From an uncultured Lachnospiraceae bacterium (GTDB lineage: Bacteria > Bacillota > Clostridia > Lachnospirales > Lachnospiraceae), in contig CAKRAK010000013.1 in NCBI GenBank assembly GCA_934294885.1, positions 7,953 through 71,952 of the forward strand: a DNA stretch of 64,000 bases, read 5' to 3'. How positions within the stretch are numbered: position 1 is the stretch's first letter; each line of letters opens with the position of its first letter. Under the pieces are notes generated by a model. That model searched no databases, had not been told where the DNA came from, and saw only the letters and a list, made by a program, of their open reading frames with translations. Shown here one piece after another: positions 8,228 to 16,640 of this stretch. The translations under genes were made by a program, and so were the position numbers.

Positions 8228-8968
8228 ATGTTATCAGGAAAAATTGCCCTTGTAACCGGTGCAAGCCGTGGTATCGGAAGAGAAACCGCATTGACTTTGG
8301 CATCATATGGAGCGACGGTTATTATTAATTATAATGGTTCAAAGGATAAGGCAGAAGAAGTTATGGCTAAGATTCAGGCTCAGGGAGGAAATGCTTCGGT
8401 ATATGGATGTAATGTATCGGACTATGGAGCTGTTGAGACGATGATGAAGGAGCTGGTAAAGGAGTATGGACGTATTGATATCCTTGTAAATAACGCAGGA
8501 ATTACCAAGGACGGTCTGTTAATGAAGATGTCAGAGGAAGAATATGATGCGGTTTTGGATATTAATTTAAAAGGAACCTTTAACTGTATTAAGCATATAT
8601 CCCGTCAGATGTTGAAGCAGAAATCCGGCAGAATCATTAATTTGTCCAGTGTTGTCGGTGTATACGGGAATGCAGGTCAGGTAAATTATTCTGCATCAAA
8701 GGCAGGTGTCATCGGAATCACAAAATCAGTTGCAAAAGAAATAGGTTCCCGTGGGATTACCGTAAATGCTGTTGCTCCTGGATTTATTATTACAGAAATG
8801 ACAGATGCTATGCCTGAGGATGCCAAAAAACAGGTTGCTGAGCGGATTGCAATGAAAAAGCTGGGAACAACTAAGGATGTTGCAGAATTAATTGCATTTT
8901 TAGCATCAGATAAGGCTGCTTATATTACAGGTCAGGTAATCTGCGTAGACGGTGGCATGAGCGTTTAA
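8228..8968 (+). CDS. fabG: 3-oxoacyl-ACP reductase (FabG)
   Basis: 246-residue short-chain dehydrogenase. The NADPH-binding TGASRGIG motif is at residues 10-17, NNAG follows around 85-90, and the catalytic S141-Y154-K158 set is present (YSASKAG). The C-terminal GQVICVDGG is typical. It performs the first reduction of the elongation cycle. It begins eight bases after fabD with TAGGAGG overlapping the fabD stop, so the two are co-translated. Confidence 0.95.
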   Translation: MLSGKIALVTGASRGIGRETALTLASYGATVIINYNGSKDKAEEVMAKIQAQGGNASVYGCNVSDYGAVETMMKELVKEYGRIDILVNNAGITKDGLLMKMSEEEYDAVLDINLKGTFNCIKHISRQMLKQKSGRIINLSSVVGVYGNAGQVNYSASKAGVIGITKSVAKEIGSRGITVNAVAPGFIITEMTDAMPEDAKKQVAERIAMKKLGTTKDVAELIAFLASDKAAYITGQVICVDGGMSV

Positions 8969-9201
8969 GCTGTGTTTTTTTACATATTTATGGCAAAGTC
9001 GGAGATTCATGACGAATGGATTATGAGTAAGAATCCGGCAAGAGTCCGATTGAGAAGACTTTGGTAATTGCGAAACGCTCAATAACCAATATCACTTGTT
9101 CAAAATTAATATGATATATCCATATTAATTTGCACATTTGAAAAGATATAAGGCGTTTCGCAAACGCCTATTGAGAAGATTATATAGAAGGAGATAAGTA
9201 A
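8969..9201 (+). other. Structured 233-bp spacer upstream of fabF
   Basis: The spacer has nested inverted repeats. GCGAAACGC (9070-9078) complements GCGTTTCGC (9153-9161). ATTAATATG (9105-9113) complements CATATTAAT (9121-9129). AGGCGTTT (9151-9158) complements AAACGCCT (9162-9169). CTCAATA (9078-9084) complements TATTGAG (9169-9175), and CTCAAT also complements ATTGAG at 9049-9054. ATTGAGAAGA occurs twice. The overlapping pairings are mutually exclusive, so alternative folds are possible. A 25-codon open frame (8990-9067) has no ribosome binding site. A dispersed intergenic repeat or a regulatory leader are both possible. Confidence 0.55.
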
Positions 9202-10443
9202 ATGAGGAGAGTTGTTGTAACCGGTATGGGGGCGATTACCCCGATTGGATTAAGTGTGGATGAATTTTGGAACGGTATTAAGGAAAGCAAGGTTGGAATC
9301 GGCCCGATTACAAAGTTTGATTGTTCTGATTTTAAGGTAAAAATAGCTGCGGAAGTAAAGGATTTTGTGGGTAAAGATTACATGGATCCTAAAGCGGCCA
9401 AGAGAATGGAGCTTTTTTCCCAGTATGCGGTAGCTGCTGCAAAGGAAGCCATTACACAGGCAGGACTTGATATGGAAAAAGAAGATCCTTACCGTGTGGG
9501 AACAGCAGTTGGTTCCGGAACCGGCAGTTTACAGGTAATCGAAAGAAATGTGGAACGTATGCGGGTGAAGGGACCAAATCGTGCAGAACCGCTTTTGGTA
9601 CCTTTAATGATTTCCAATATGGCAAGTGGTAATGTTTCCATTCAGTTTGGATTGAAGGGAAAATCAATTAATGTAGTTACGGCATGTGCAACCGGAACCC
9701 ATAATATTGGGGAAGCATACCGTACTATTCAGTATGGGGATGCAGATGTGATGATCGCAGGTGGTACAGAGGCATGTGTTTCTCCTATTGGAATTGCCGG
9801 ATTTACATCGCTTACTGCTTTGAATGTAACAGAGGATGTTACAAAGGCTTCCATTCCTTTCGATAAGGATCGAAATGGTTTTGTATTAGGAGAAGGTGCC
9901 GGAGTTGTTATTTTGGAAGAATTAGAGCACGCAAAGGCAAGAGGCGCCAATATTCTTGCAGAAGTAGTCGGTTATGGTGCAACATCAGATGCTTATCATA
10001 TTACATCACCTGCCGAGGATGGTATGGGTGCTGCCAATGCCATGATTTATGCCATGAGGGATGCCGGTATTGAGCCAAAGAATGTGGATTACATTAATGC
10101 TCATGGTACCTCTACTCATCATAATGATCTCTTTGAGACTCGTGCCATTAAGCTTGCTATGGGGGATGCACAAAATGATGTAAAAATAAGCTCTACCAAG
10201 TCTATGATCGGACATTTGTTAGGTGCTGCCGGTGGTGTTGAGTTTATCACCTGTGTTAAATCCATTACCGATGGCTATATCCATGAAAATGTAGGATTAA
10301 AAGAAGTCGAGGATGAAGAGGAATTTTCGTTAGACTATGTAAAGGATCACGGAATTCATCAAGATGTAAATGTTTGTATGACAAATTCATTGGGCTTTGG
10401 TGGTCATAATGCAACATTGGTTGTAAAAAAATATACAGATTAA
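9202..10443 (+). CDS. fabF: Beta-ketoacyl-ACP synthase II (FabF)
   Basis: 413 residues, the usual length. It elongates acyl-ACP by condensation with malonyl-ACP. The catalytic triad is C162 (TACATGTHNIG), H301 (AHGTSTHHND) and H338 (KSMIGHLLGAAGG). The gatekeeper-containing C-terminal NSLGFGGHNATL is intact. AGAAGGAGATAAGTAA supplies the ribosome binding site. The 233-bp folded spacer before it suggests separate control from fabH-D-G. Confidence 0.96.
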   Translation: MRRVVVTGMGAITPIGLSVDEFWNGIKESKVGIGPITKFDCSDFKVKIAAEVKDFVGKDYMDPKAAKRMELFSQYAVAAAKEAITQAGLDMEKEDPYRVGTAVGSGTGSLQVIERNVERMRVKGPNRAEPLLVPLMISNMASGNVSIQFGLKGKSINVVTACATGTHNIGEAYRTIQYGDADVMIAGGTEACVSPIGIAGFTSLTALNVTEDVTKASIPFDKDRNGFVLGEGAGVVILEELEHAKARGANILAEVVGYGATSDAYHITSPAEDGMGAANAMIYAMRDAGIEPKNVDYINAHGTSTHHNDLFETRAIKLAMGDAQNDVKISSTKSMIGHLLGAAGGVEFITCVKSITDGYIHENVGLKEVEDEEEFSLDYVKDHGIHQDVNVCMTNSLGFGGHNATLVVKKYTD

Positions 10444-10455
10444 TGAAAGGAATGC

Positions 10456-10484
10456 CTGACTGTAACCGAAGAGAGAACAGTCAG
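10456..10484 (+). other. Hairpin in the fabF-fabZ junction
   Basis: CTGACTGT (10456-10463) and ACAGTCAG (10477-10484) form a perfect 8-bp stem with a 13-base loop, ending 15 bases before the likely fabZ ATG. It has no T run. It lies in the region that would encode an N-terminal extension if the earlier start at 10443 were used, which argues that this stretch is untranslated leader. Confidence 0.45.
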
Positions 10485-10499
10485 TGTAATATAATCGAT

Positions 10500-10925
10500 A
10501 TGGAACTTGATATTAAACAAATTATGGAGATTCTTCCCCACAGACATCCGTTTTTACTAATTGACCGGGTTACGGAGATGGAGCCGGGAGTATCTATTAA
10601 GGGATATAAAAATTTATCTTATAATGAACCTTTTTTTGCCGGACATTTTCCGAATGAACCGGTAATGCCGGGAGTTTTGCAGTTAGAAGCACTTGCTCAG
10701 TTAGGTGCGGTTGCGGTATTAAGTCTGCCGGAGAATAAAGGCAAGACAGCTTATTATGCCGGAATTAATAATGCCAAATTTAAGAAAAAAGTAGTTCCGG
10801 GTGACCGGTTGGATCTGGAATGTGAGATTATTAAACAAAAAGGTCCTTTGGGTGTTGCTTCCGTTAAGGCTACAGTTGATGGGAAAATAGCATGTAAGGG
10901 TGAAATTTCGTTTATGATTGGATAA
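10500..10925 (+). CDS. fabZ: 3-hydroxyacyl-ACP dehydratase (FabZ)
   Basis: 141 residues from the ATG at 10500, chosen because FabZ proteins begin close to DIKQIMEILPHRHPFLLIDR. An in-frame ATG at 10443, overlapping the fabF stop, would add 19 poorly conserved residues. Neither start has a convincing ribosome binding site. The hot-dog-fold active site is H49 (GHFPNEPVMPG) and E63 (LQLEALAQ), with the expected 14-residue spacing. It dehydrates 3-hydroxyacyl-ACP. Confidence 0.94.
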   Translation: MELDIKQIMEILPHRHPFLLIDRVTEMEPGVSIKGYKNLSYNEPFFAGHFPNEPVMPGVLQLEALAQLGAVAVLSLPENKGKTAYYAGINNAKFKKKVVPGDRLDLECEIIKQKGPLGVASVKATVDGKIACKGEISFMIG

Positions 10926-10936
10926 CAGGTGTCGTT

Positions 10937-12016
10937 ATGAGATTCTTAAGAAGAAATAAAAAAATAATAATCGGAATTACAAGTATTGTTATCATCGGGA
11001 TTCTCATTTTTTTCGGAACAAAATCATCCGGAATGAAGATTAATCGGGTAAAAAACTCTGTTTATGCAGGTAATGCCTTTGGAACGACTCTGAAAAAAAC
11101 GTTGTATTCTGAAGATTTGACATCTTTGGATTCTATGAATGATAAGCTGGATAAATGTTTGAAGGATTTGGAGAATCAGATTTCGGTTCGAATTGTCACG
11201 TCAGAGATTTCTAAATGTAATTACAATCATTCGGCAGGAGGACAATATCAGCTGTCTGAGGATTTGCAGTCTTATTTAAAGGAAGAGATGGAAATATATA
11301 AGGAATCTCAGGGTGCTTACAGTCCCTGCATGCGTCCGATTGCCGGATTATGGGGAATCGAGGATGGAAAGCAGGAGGTTCCGGATGAAGCATCCATTCA
11401 AAAAGCCCTGAAGATAACAGATGCAGATAAGGTGCATTTGTATGATGGGGGCGTAATTCTGGATGAAGAAGGTATGATGCTGGATTTTGGTGCAACCGGT
11501 AAGGGAATTGCCTGTGATAAAGTTCGTGAAGTATTAACCGAATCGGATTTACAGGGAGCTGTTGTCTCCATTGGTGGCAGTATTTGTGTTTATGGAGATA
11601 AAGGTGATGGAAAAGACTGGCATATCGGAATACAGAATCCAAGAAGTACGGATGGGGATGTTTTTGCCGTAGTAGATGTTCCGGGAACTGTAACAATCTC
11701 TACTTCCGGAGATTATGAAAAGTATTTTGAAAAAGACGGGGTCAGATATCATCATATTTTTGATCCTAAAACGGGTTATCCTGCTGACAGTGGTTTGATT
11801 TCCGTAACCATCATTTCTGAGGATGGTTTGTTATCCGATGGAATGTCAACGGCATGCTTTGTTCTTGGATTGGAAAAAGGAATGGATTATGCGAATCAAA
11901 AGGGTGTGGATGCTGTATTTGTAACATCTGATAAGAAGGTGTATGTTACAGATGGATTAAAAAAGAGATTGCGGCTGCAGTCTGAGGATTATACCCTTGA
12001 AAAATACAAAAAATAA
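10937..12016 (+). CDS. apbE: FAD:protein FMN transferase (ApbE), membrane-anchored
   Basis: 359 residues with an N-terminal hydrophobic anchor (about 10-27) and then an ApbE domain: FGTTLKKTLYSED near the start of the mature part, LDFGATGKGIACD in the middle, and the conserved HIFDPKTGYPADSG near 272-285. ApbE attaches FMN covalently to threonines in S/T-G-A-T motifs of exported proteins. Here the probable clients are RnfG and RnfD encoded downstream. It begins 11 bases after fabZ and overlaps no gene. Confidence 0.92.
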   Translation: MRFLRRNKKIIIGITSIVIIGILIFFGTKSSGMKINRVKNSVYAGNAFGTTLKKTLYSEDLTSLDSMNDKLDKCLKDLENQISVRIVTSEISKCNYNHSAGGQYQLSEDLQSYLKEEMEIYKESQGAYSPCMRPIAGLWGIEDGKQEVPDEASIQKALKITDADKVHLYDGGVILDEEGMMLDFGATGKGIACDKVREVLTESDLQGAVVSIGGSICVYGDKGDGKDWHIGIQNPRSTDGDVFAVVDVPGTVTISTSGDYEKYFEKDGVRYHHIFDPKTGYPADSGLISVTIISEDGLLSDGMSTACFVLGLEKGMDYANQKGVDAVFVTSDKKVYVTDGLKKRLRLQSEDYTLEKYKK

Positions 12017-12023
12017 TAAATTT

Positions 12024-12392
12024 ATGAAGAATGATATTATAAAAAAAGGGGATATGATATTAGTGGTGTTGCTTTTATTAGCAGCCGGACTGCTTTTTTT
12101 GATTGGCAGCTTTCGGAAGCCGGGGAATTATGCAGTTGTGGATTCTTCCGGAGATTGCCAGACGTATTCCCTTAATGAAAATCAGGAAATTGTGATTGAA
12201 AATGCCAAAAATCACGGAAAAAATATCATATCCATCAAAGACGGTACGGTTTCCATGACCTATGCGACCTGTCCAGATTTGATATGTGTACATCATCATT
12301 CCATTGAAAAGAATGGAGAAACAATCATTTGTGTACCAAATGATGTATCAGTTCGTATTGTAAGTACAGTTGAAAATGATATTGATAATTAA
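12024..12392 (+). CDS. NusG domain II-containing membrane-anchored protein
   Basis: 122 residues from the ATG at 12024, eight bases after apbE; a later in-frame ATG at 12054 is possible because GGGG precedes it. One N-terminal transmembrane segment (MILVVLLLLAAGLLFLIG) is followed by a small extracytoplasmic domain resembling NusG domain II proteins (PF07009), with a conserved ATCPDLICVHHHSI segment and an ENGE-type strand. Such proteins repeatedly sit beside Gx transporter and Rnf genes. Their function is unknown. The conserved cysteines may bind metal or a cofactor. Confidence 0.75.
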   Translation: MKNDIIKKGDMILVVLLLLAAGLLFLIGSFRKPGNYAVVDSSGDCQTYSLNENQEIVIENAKNHGKNIISIKDGTVSMTYATCPDLICVHHHSIEKNGETIICVPNDVSVRIVSTVENDIDN

Positions 12393-12415
12393 TGAAATTC
12401 TGCAGGTGATATGAG

Positions 12416-12910
12416 ATGAATATGAAAACAAAAGAAATTACTGAATTTGGTTTGATTTTGGCGGCTGCATTTGTGTTATCCTACTTAGAAAGCATGATTC
12501 CTGCATTTATCGCAATTCCCGGAATAAAAATTGGATTGGCAAATATTGGTACCATGTATATGCTGTACCGTTATTCACCTTATAAGGCTCTTATTTTTAC
12601 AATAATAAGAGTCTTTTTAACGTCTATATTATTTTCCGGATTTCAAACCATATTATTCGGCCTGACCGGTGGGGTGTTTAGTATTGTTTTTATGTTGATT
12701 GGGAAAAAAAGCAAGGGATTTTCCCTTCTTGGTATTGGAATGCTTGGAGCAATTGCCCATAATATAGGACAGATTGTAGCTGCATGTTTTATTATGGATA
12801 ACGAAAATGTATTTTATTATCTTCCGGTTTTGCTCATCAGTGGAATCGTTACAGGCTGTCTGGTGGGATATCTGACATACTTATTGTTAAAAAAAATACA
12901 CTTCAAGTGA
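12416..12910 (+). CDS. Gx transporter family protein (formerly heptaprenyl diphosphate synthase component I-like)
   Basis: 164 residues of almost continuous hydrophobic helices (about five), with the family pattern FGLILAAAFVLSYLESMIP and GIKIGLANI near the start. The family was once annotated as heptaprenyl diphosphate synthase component I and is now named Gx transporter. It is often found with a NusG-II protein and Rnf/ApbE genes, as here. The substrate is unknown. GGTGATATGAG provides the ribosome binding site. Confidence 0.78.
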   Translation: MNMKTKEITEFGLILAAAFVLSYLESMIPAFIAIPGIKIGLANIGTMYMLYRYSPYKALIFTIIRVFLTSILFSGFQTILFGLTGGVFSIVFMLIGKKSKGFSLLGIGMLGAIAHNIGQIVAACFIMDNENVFYYLPVLLISGIVTGCLVGYLTYLLLKKIHFK

Positions 12911-12920
12911 TATAACTTAC

Positions 12921-12955
12921 TGGAAAAATATATCATGTAGATGTATAATGATATA
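12921..12955 (+). promoter_or_regulatory. Candidate rnf promoter with overlapping inverted repeat
   Basis: TGGAAA (12921-12926) and TATAAT (12944-12949) are 17 bases apart. An inverted repeat, TATATCAT (12929-12936) and ATGATATA (12948-12955), straddles the -10 element, where a repressor could bind. The region is AT-rich, so chance is a real alternative. Confidence 0.45.
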
Positions 12956-13046
12956 TGATTTTTTCAAGATGGAATTGGGAAGCATGTAAGCTTTTTTACT
13001 GACTTTGAAAAAGGCAGCATGTAATAAAAAGAAAGAGGATAAGAGT

Positions 13047-14369
13047 ATGGGTTTGTTAACGTTTGATGGAGGAATTCATCCATTTGATGGAAAGAATATG
13101 TCAAAGAACAAGGCAATCTGCGATTATTTACCAAAGGGTGATTGTGTGTATCCATTATCGCAGCATATTGGTGCACCTGCCAAACCCCTTGTTAAAAAAG
13201 GTGACCGGGTACTGGTTGGACAAAAAATCGCCGAAGCAGCAGGCTTTGTATCTGCCAATATTCATTCCGGTGTTTCGGGAACGGTCAAGTGCATTGAGGC
13301 AAGAATGACGGTTGGGGGAACAAAAGTTGAATCAATTGTGATTGAAAATGACGGTCAATTTGAAGAGATTGATTTTTCTAAAAATGTAAAACCATTAGAT
13401 AAGATGTATCGGGATGATGTAAAGGATGCAATCAAGGAGGCCGGTATTGTTGGTATGGGTGGAGCAGGCTTCCCGACACACGTAAAGCTTTCACCTAAAA
13501 ATGAAGATGCCATTGATACGATTATAGTCAATGGTGCGGAATGTGAGCCATATTTAACATCGGATTACAGAAGAATGATTGAAGAGCCGGAAAAGATTGT
13601 GGCAGGCTTGCAGATTGTTATTAATTTATTCGATCATGCAAAGGGTATTATTGCTATTGAGGACAACAAGCCGGAAGCAATCAGGATTTTAAAAGAGCAT
13701 ACAAAAAATATTGATAATATTCAGGTGAATCCGGTCAAAACAAAATACCCTCAGGGAGCGGAGCGGCAGTTGATTTATGCCAATACAAAACGTGAGATTA
13801 ATTCATCCATGCTGCCGGCTGATGCAGGCTGTATTGTTCACAATATTGATACGATATATGCCATTTACAATGCTGTAGTTGAGGGAAAACCATTGTATGA
13901 GAGAATCGTAACCGTAACAGGAGATGCGGTTAATGAGGCAGCCAATTTCCGGGTTCGTATAGGTACGAATGTAAAAGAATTAATCGATGCGGTGGGAGGC
14001 TTTAATATTGAAGATCCGGGAAAAATTGTATCCGGTGGTCCTATGATGGGAAAAGCAATGTTTTCCTTAGATGTTCCGATTGTAAAAGGATCCTCTGCAA
14101 TTTTGTGTTTCAAAGAAGATGAGGTATCCAATGTGACTCCTTCGAATTGTATTCGTTGTGGACGTTGTGTTGAAGTGTGTCCGGGAAAGGTTATGCCGAA
14201 TAAATTAGCAAATCTGGCATTACATGGTGATACGGAAGGTTTTGTAAAAGCCGGAGGTATGGAGTGTTGCGAATGCGGATGTTGTTCTTATGTTTGCCCG
14301 GCTAAGAGACATTTGACCCAGACAATAGCAGGAACCCGTAAACAGGTTCTTGCAAATCGAAAGAAATAG
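13047..14369 (+). CDS. rnfC: Electron transport complex subunit RnfC
   Basis: 440 residues from the ATG at 13047, which has GAGGAT upstream; an earlier in-frame TTG at 13005 lacks support. RnfC is the NADH-binding peripheral subunit of the Na+ or H+-pumping ferredoxin:NAD+ oxidoreductase. The N-terminus GIHPFDGKNMSK, the flavin/NAD region GMGGAGFPTHVKLSP, and the two ferredoxin-like cluster motifs CIRCGRCVEVCP and CCECGCCSYVCP are all present. It is the first gene of rnfCDGEAB, with its own candidate promoter. Confidence 0.95.
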   Translation: MGLLTFDGGIHPFDGKNMSKNKAICDYLPKGDCVYPLSQHIGAPAKPLVKKGDRVLVGQKIAEAAGFVSANIHSGVSGTVKCIEARMTVGGTKVESIVIENDGQFEEIDFSKNVKPLDKMYRDDVKDAIKEAGIVGMGGAGFPTHVKLSPKNEDAIDTIIVNGAECEPYLTSDYRRMIEEPEKIVAGLQIVINLFDHAKGIIAIEDNKPEAIRILKEHTKNIDNIQVNPVKTKYPQGAERQLIYANTKREINSSMLPADAGCIVHNIDTIYAIYNAVVEGKPLYERIVTVTGDAVNEAANFRVRIGTNVKELIDAVGGFNIEDPGKIVSGGPMMGKAMFSLDVPIVKGSSAILCFKEDEVSNVTPSNCIRCGRCVEVCPGKVMPNKLANLALHGDTEGFVKAGGMECCECGCCSYVCPAKRHLTQTIAGTRKQVLANRKK

Positions 14370-14381
14370 GAGGTGGAAAAT

Positions 14382-15326
14382 TTGGAACAGAATATGAAGA
14401 TTTCTTCATCACCTCATATACGTGATAAAGAAACAACAACAAATTTAATGGGACAGGTCATTGTAGCCCTGATGCCGGCAACTGCGGTTGGTATTTCCAA
14501 TTACGGTATGCATGGGGTTGTCACAATTTTAATTTCGGTGATAAGCTGTATCGTATTTGAGGCTTTATTTCAAAAGCTGGTAGGACGTAAAAATACGATA
14601 TTAGATTTGTCTGCTGCTTTAACCGGTCTTTTGCTTGCGTTAAATCTTCCGGCAGAGGTTCCCCTCTGGTTACCGATTATAGGCGCATTCTTTGCGATTA
14701 TTGTAGTAAAACAATTATTTGGAGGATTGGGGCAGAATTTTATGAACCCTGCATTAGGAGCAAGATGCTTCTTATTGATTTCCTTTACCGGAAGAATGAC
14801 AACCTTTACTTATGATGCTGTAACAACGGCAACTCCTCTTGCACAGTTAAAGGCGGGAGAGGACGTAGATGTGTTATCCATGTTTTTAGGAACAATACCG
14901 GGAACCATCGGTGAGACGTCGGCGCTGGCTTTGCTGATCGGTGGAATCTTTTTACTTGTAAGAAAGGTGATTAACTACAGAATCCCGTTATTTTATATTG
15001 GTTCTTTTTCTGTATTTATCATGATATATGCATTGGCTTCCGGAAGGGGTTTTGATGTATCATTCTTATTGGCTCATTTGTGTGGTGGTGGATTAATGCT
15101 TGGTGCATTCTTCATGGCAACGGATTATGTTACTTCGCCGATTACACCGATGGGTAAGATTGTATTTGGTATTTTACTCGGATTGTTAACATTTTTATTC
15201 CGTATCTTTGGCGGCTCTGCAGAAGGTGTTTCTTACGCAATTATCATCGGTAATCTGTTGGTTCCGTTGATAGAACGAGTTACCGTTCCGAATTATTTTG
15301 GAAAGGGGGCTGTAAAGCATGAGTAA
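14382..15326 (+). CDS. rnfD: Electron transport complex subunit RnfD
   Basis: Integral membrane subunit of 314 residues, read from the TTG at 14382 because GGAGGTGG (14369-14376) is well spaced from it; an ATG at 14394 is the alternative. It has about nine hydrophobic helices. The FMN-attachment threonine is about T151 in AVTTATPLAQL, a client site for ApbE. NFMNPALGAR and GGLMLGAFFMATDYVTSPITP are conserved RnfD segments. It overlaps rnfG by eight bases. Confidence 0.94.
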   Translation: MEQNMKISSSPHIRDKETTTNLMGQVIVALMPATAVGISNYGMHGVVTILISVISCIVFEALFQKLVGRKNTILDLSAALTGLLLALNLPAEVPLWLPIIGAFFAIIVVKQLFGGLGQNFMNPALGARCFLLISFTGRMTTFTYDAVTTATPLAQLKAGEDVDVLSMFLGTIPGTIGETSALALLIGGIFLLVRKVINYRIPLFYIGSFSVFIMIYALASGRGFDVSFLLAHLCGGGLMLGAFFMATDYVTSPITPMGKIVFGILLGLLTFLFRIFGGSAEGVSYAIIIGNLLVPLIERVTVPNYFGKGAVKHE

Positions 15327-15927
15327 AAAAAGTGTGATAAATGCATTGATTTTAATGTTGATTACAGTTGTTGCGGGACTTCTTTTGGGCGTTGTATATG
15401 AGATAACAAAGGAACCGATTAAGGCTGAACAACAACGGGCAAAGGAAGAGGCTTATAAAGCTGTCTTTGCAGAGGCAGATTCCTTTGAAGCAATTGATAT
15501 CAAGCAGGATGAGATTGCAAAAGAATTGAGTAAGCAAGGTTTGAATGTCACAATTGATGAAGCCATGAAGGTATATGATGCTTCCGGAAAAATGGCAGGT
15601 TATGTTCTTACGGTAACGGACCACGAAGGCTATGGTGGAGATATTCAGTTTGCCATGGGTGTTACCATAGATGGTATCACAAACGGTATTTCTTTTTTGT
15701 CTATCAGTGAAACAGCCGGACTTGGAATGAAGGCTAAAGAAGATGATTTTAAAAATCAGTTTTCAGGCAAACAGGTATCTAAGTTTGTCTATACGAAGAA
15801 CGGTGCATCCTCAGATAATGAAATTGACGCGATTTCAGGTGCGACAATTACTACAAACGCTGTTACCAATGGGGTAAATGCCGGTTTATATTATATCGGT
15901 ACAATTAAAGAGGAGGAATCGAAATGA
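15319..15927 (+). CDS. rnfG: Electron transport complex subunit RnfG
   Basis: 202 residues with an N-terminal membrane anchor and an extracytoplasmic FMN-binding domain. The covalent FMN site is T176 in DAISGATITT, matching the ApbE recognition motif. GYGGDIQFAMGV and ETAGLGMKAKE are family-typical. It passes electrons between the membrane flavin of RnfD and other centres. It overlaps rnfD by 8 bases and rnfE by 4 bases. Confidence 0.95.
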   Translation: MSKKSVINALILMLITVVAGLLLGVVYEITKEPIKAEQQRAKEEAYKAVFAEADSFEAIDIKQDEIAKELSKQGLNVTIDEAMKVYDASGKMAGYVLTVTDHEGYGGDIQFAMGVTIDGITNGISFLSISETAGLGMKAKEDDFKNQFSGKQVSKFVYTKNGASSDNEIDAISGATITTNAVTNGVNAGLYYIGTIKEEESK

Positions 15928-16637
15928 GTAAAACATTAGAACGTTTGAAATCAGGTATTATTACAGAGAATCCTACTTTTGTACAGATGCTTGGAATGTG
16001 TCCGACCATGGCAGTTACCACATCTGCAATTAACGGTCTTGGTATGGGGCTTACGACTACCGTTATCCTTGTATTGAGTAATATGATGATATCGGCTTTA
16101 AGAAAGGTCATACCGGATGAAGTAAGAATACCTGCATATATTGTAATCGTAGCATCCTTTGTTACCATTATTCAGTTTTTGTTACAGGGCTTTGTTCCTT
16201 CTTTATATGACAGTCTTGGAATCTATATTCCGTTGATTGTTGTAAACTGTATTATTTTAGGTCGTGCAGAAAGCTATGCATCTAAAAATAACGTCTGGTT
16301 ATCCATGTTTGACGGAATTGGAATGGGACTTGGATTTACCATTGGATTAACCTCAATCGGTATTTTCAGAGAATTACTTGGTGGCGGTTCCGTATTTGGT
16401 ATATGGGTGATGCCTGAAAATTATGAGCCGATTTCTATCCTGATTCTGGCACCGGGAGCGTTTTTTGTTCTGGCGTGTCTGATTGCCCTGCAGAATAAGG
16501 TACGTTTGTCAAAAGCAAAGAAGAATACGGGGACTTCGGTTTCCTGTGAAAAAGAAAACGGTTGTGCTTCCTGCAGTAACGCATTTTGCAGCGGAAAGCA
16601 GTTGGAACTGAACCAAAAGGCAGAAAAGGAGGCGTAA
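15924..16637 (+). CDS. rnfE: Electron transport complex subunit RnfE with Cys-rich C-terminal tail
   Basis: 237 residues. The first ~195 form the usual six-helix RnfE membrane core, with NPTFVQMLGMCPTMAVT near the N-terminus and the paired half-membrane cysteines that hold a [2Fe-2S] cluster with RnfA. After the last helix the protein carries a soluble tail of about 40 residues with five cysteines (SCEKENGCASC, then AFC before SGKQ). Many RnfE proteins are shorter. The tail could bind iron-sulfur or zinc; that is inference. Confidence 0.94.
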   Translation: MSKTLERLKSGIITENPTFVQMLGMCPTMAVTTSAINGLGMGLTTTVILVLSNMMISALRKVIPDEVRIPAYIVIVASFVTIIQFLLQGFVPSLYDSLGIYIPLIVVNCIILGRAESYASKNNVWLSMFDGIGMGLGFTIGLTSIGIFRELLGGGSVFGIWVMPENYEPISILILAPGAFFVLACLIALQNKVRLSKAKKNTGTSVSCEKENGCASCSNAFCSGKQLELNQKAEKEA

Positions 16638-16640
16638 AGG

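Noticed and set aside
8990..9067. 25-codon open frame between fabG and fabF
   Set aside because: No ribosome binding site, and it overlaps the start of the folded spacer region; no known short peptide matches.
10443..10499. Longer FabZ start overlapping the fabF stop
   Set aside because: The added residues are not FabZ-like and the region forms a hairpin; a weak doubt remains because neither start has a ribosome binding site.
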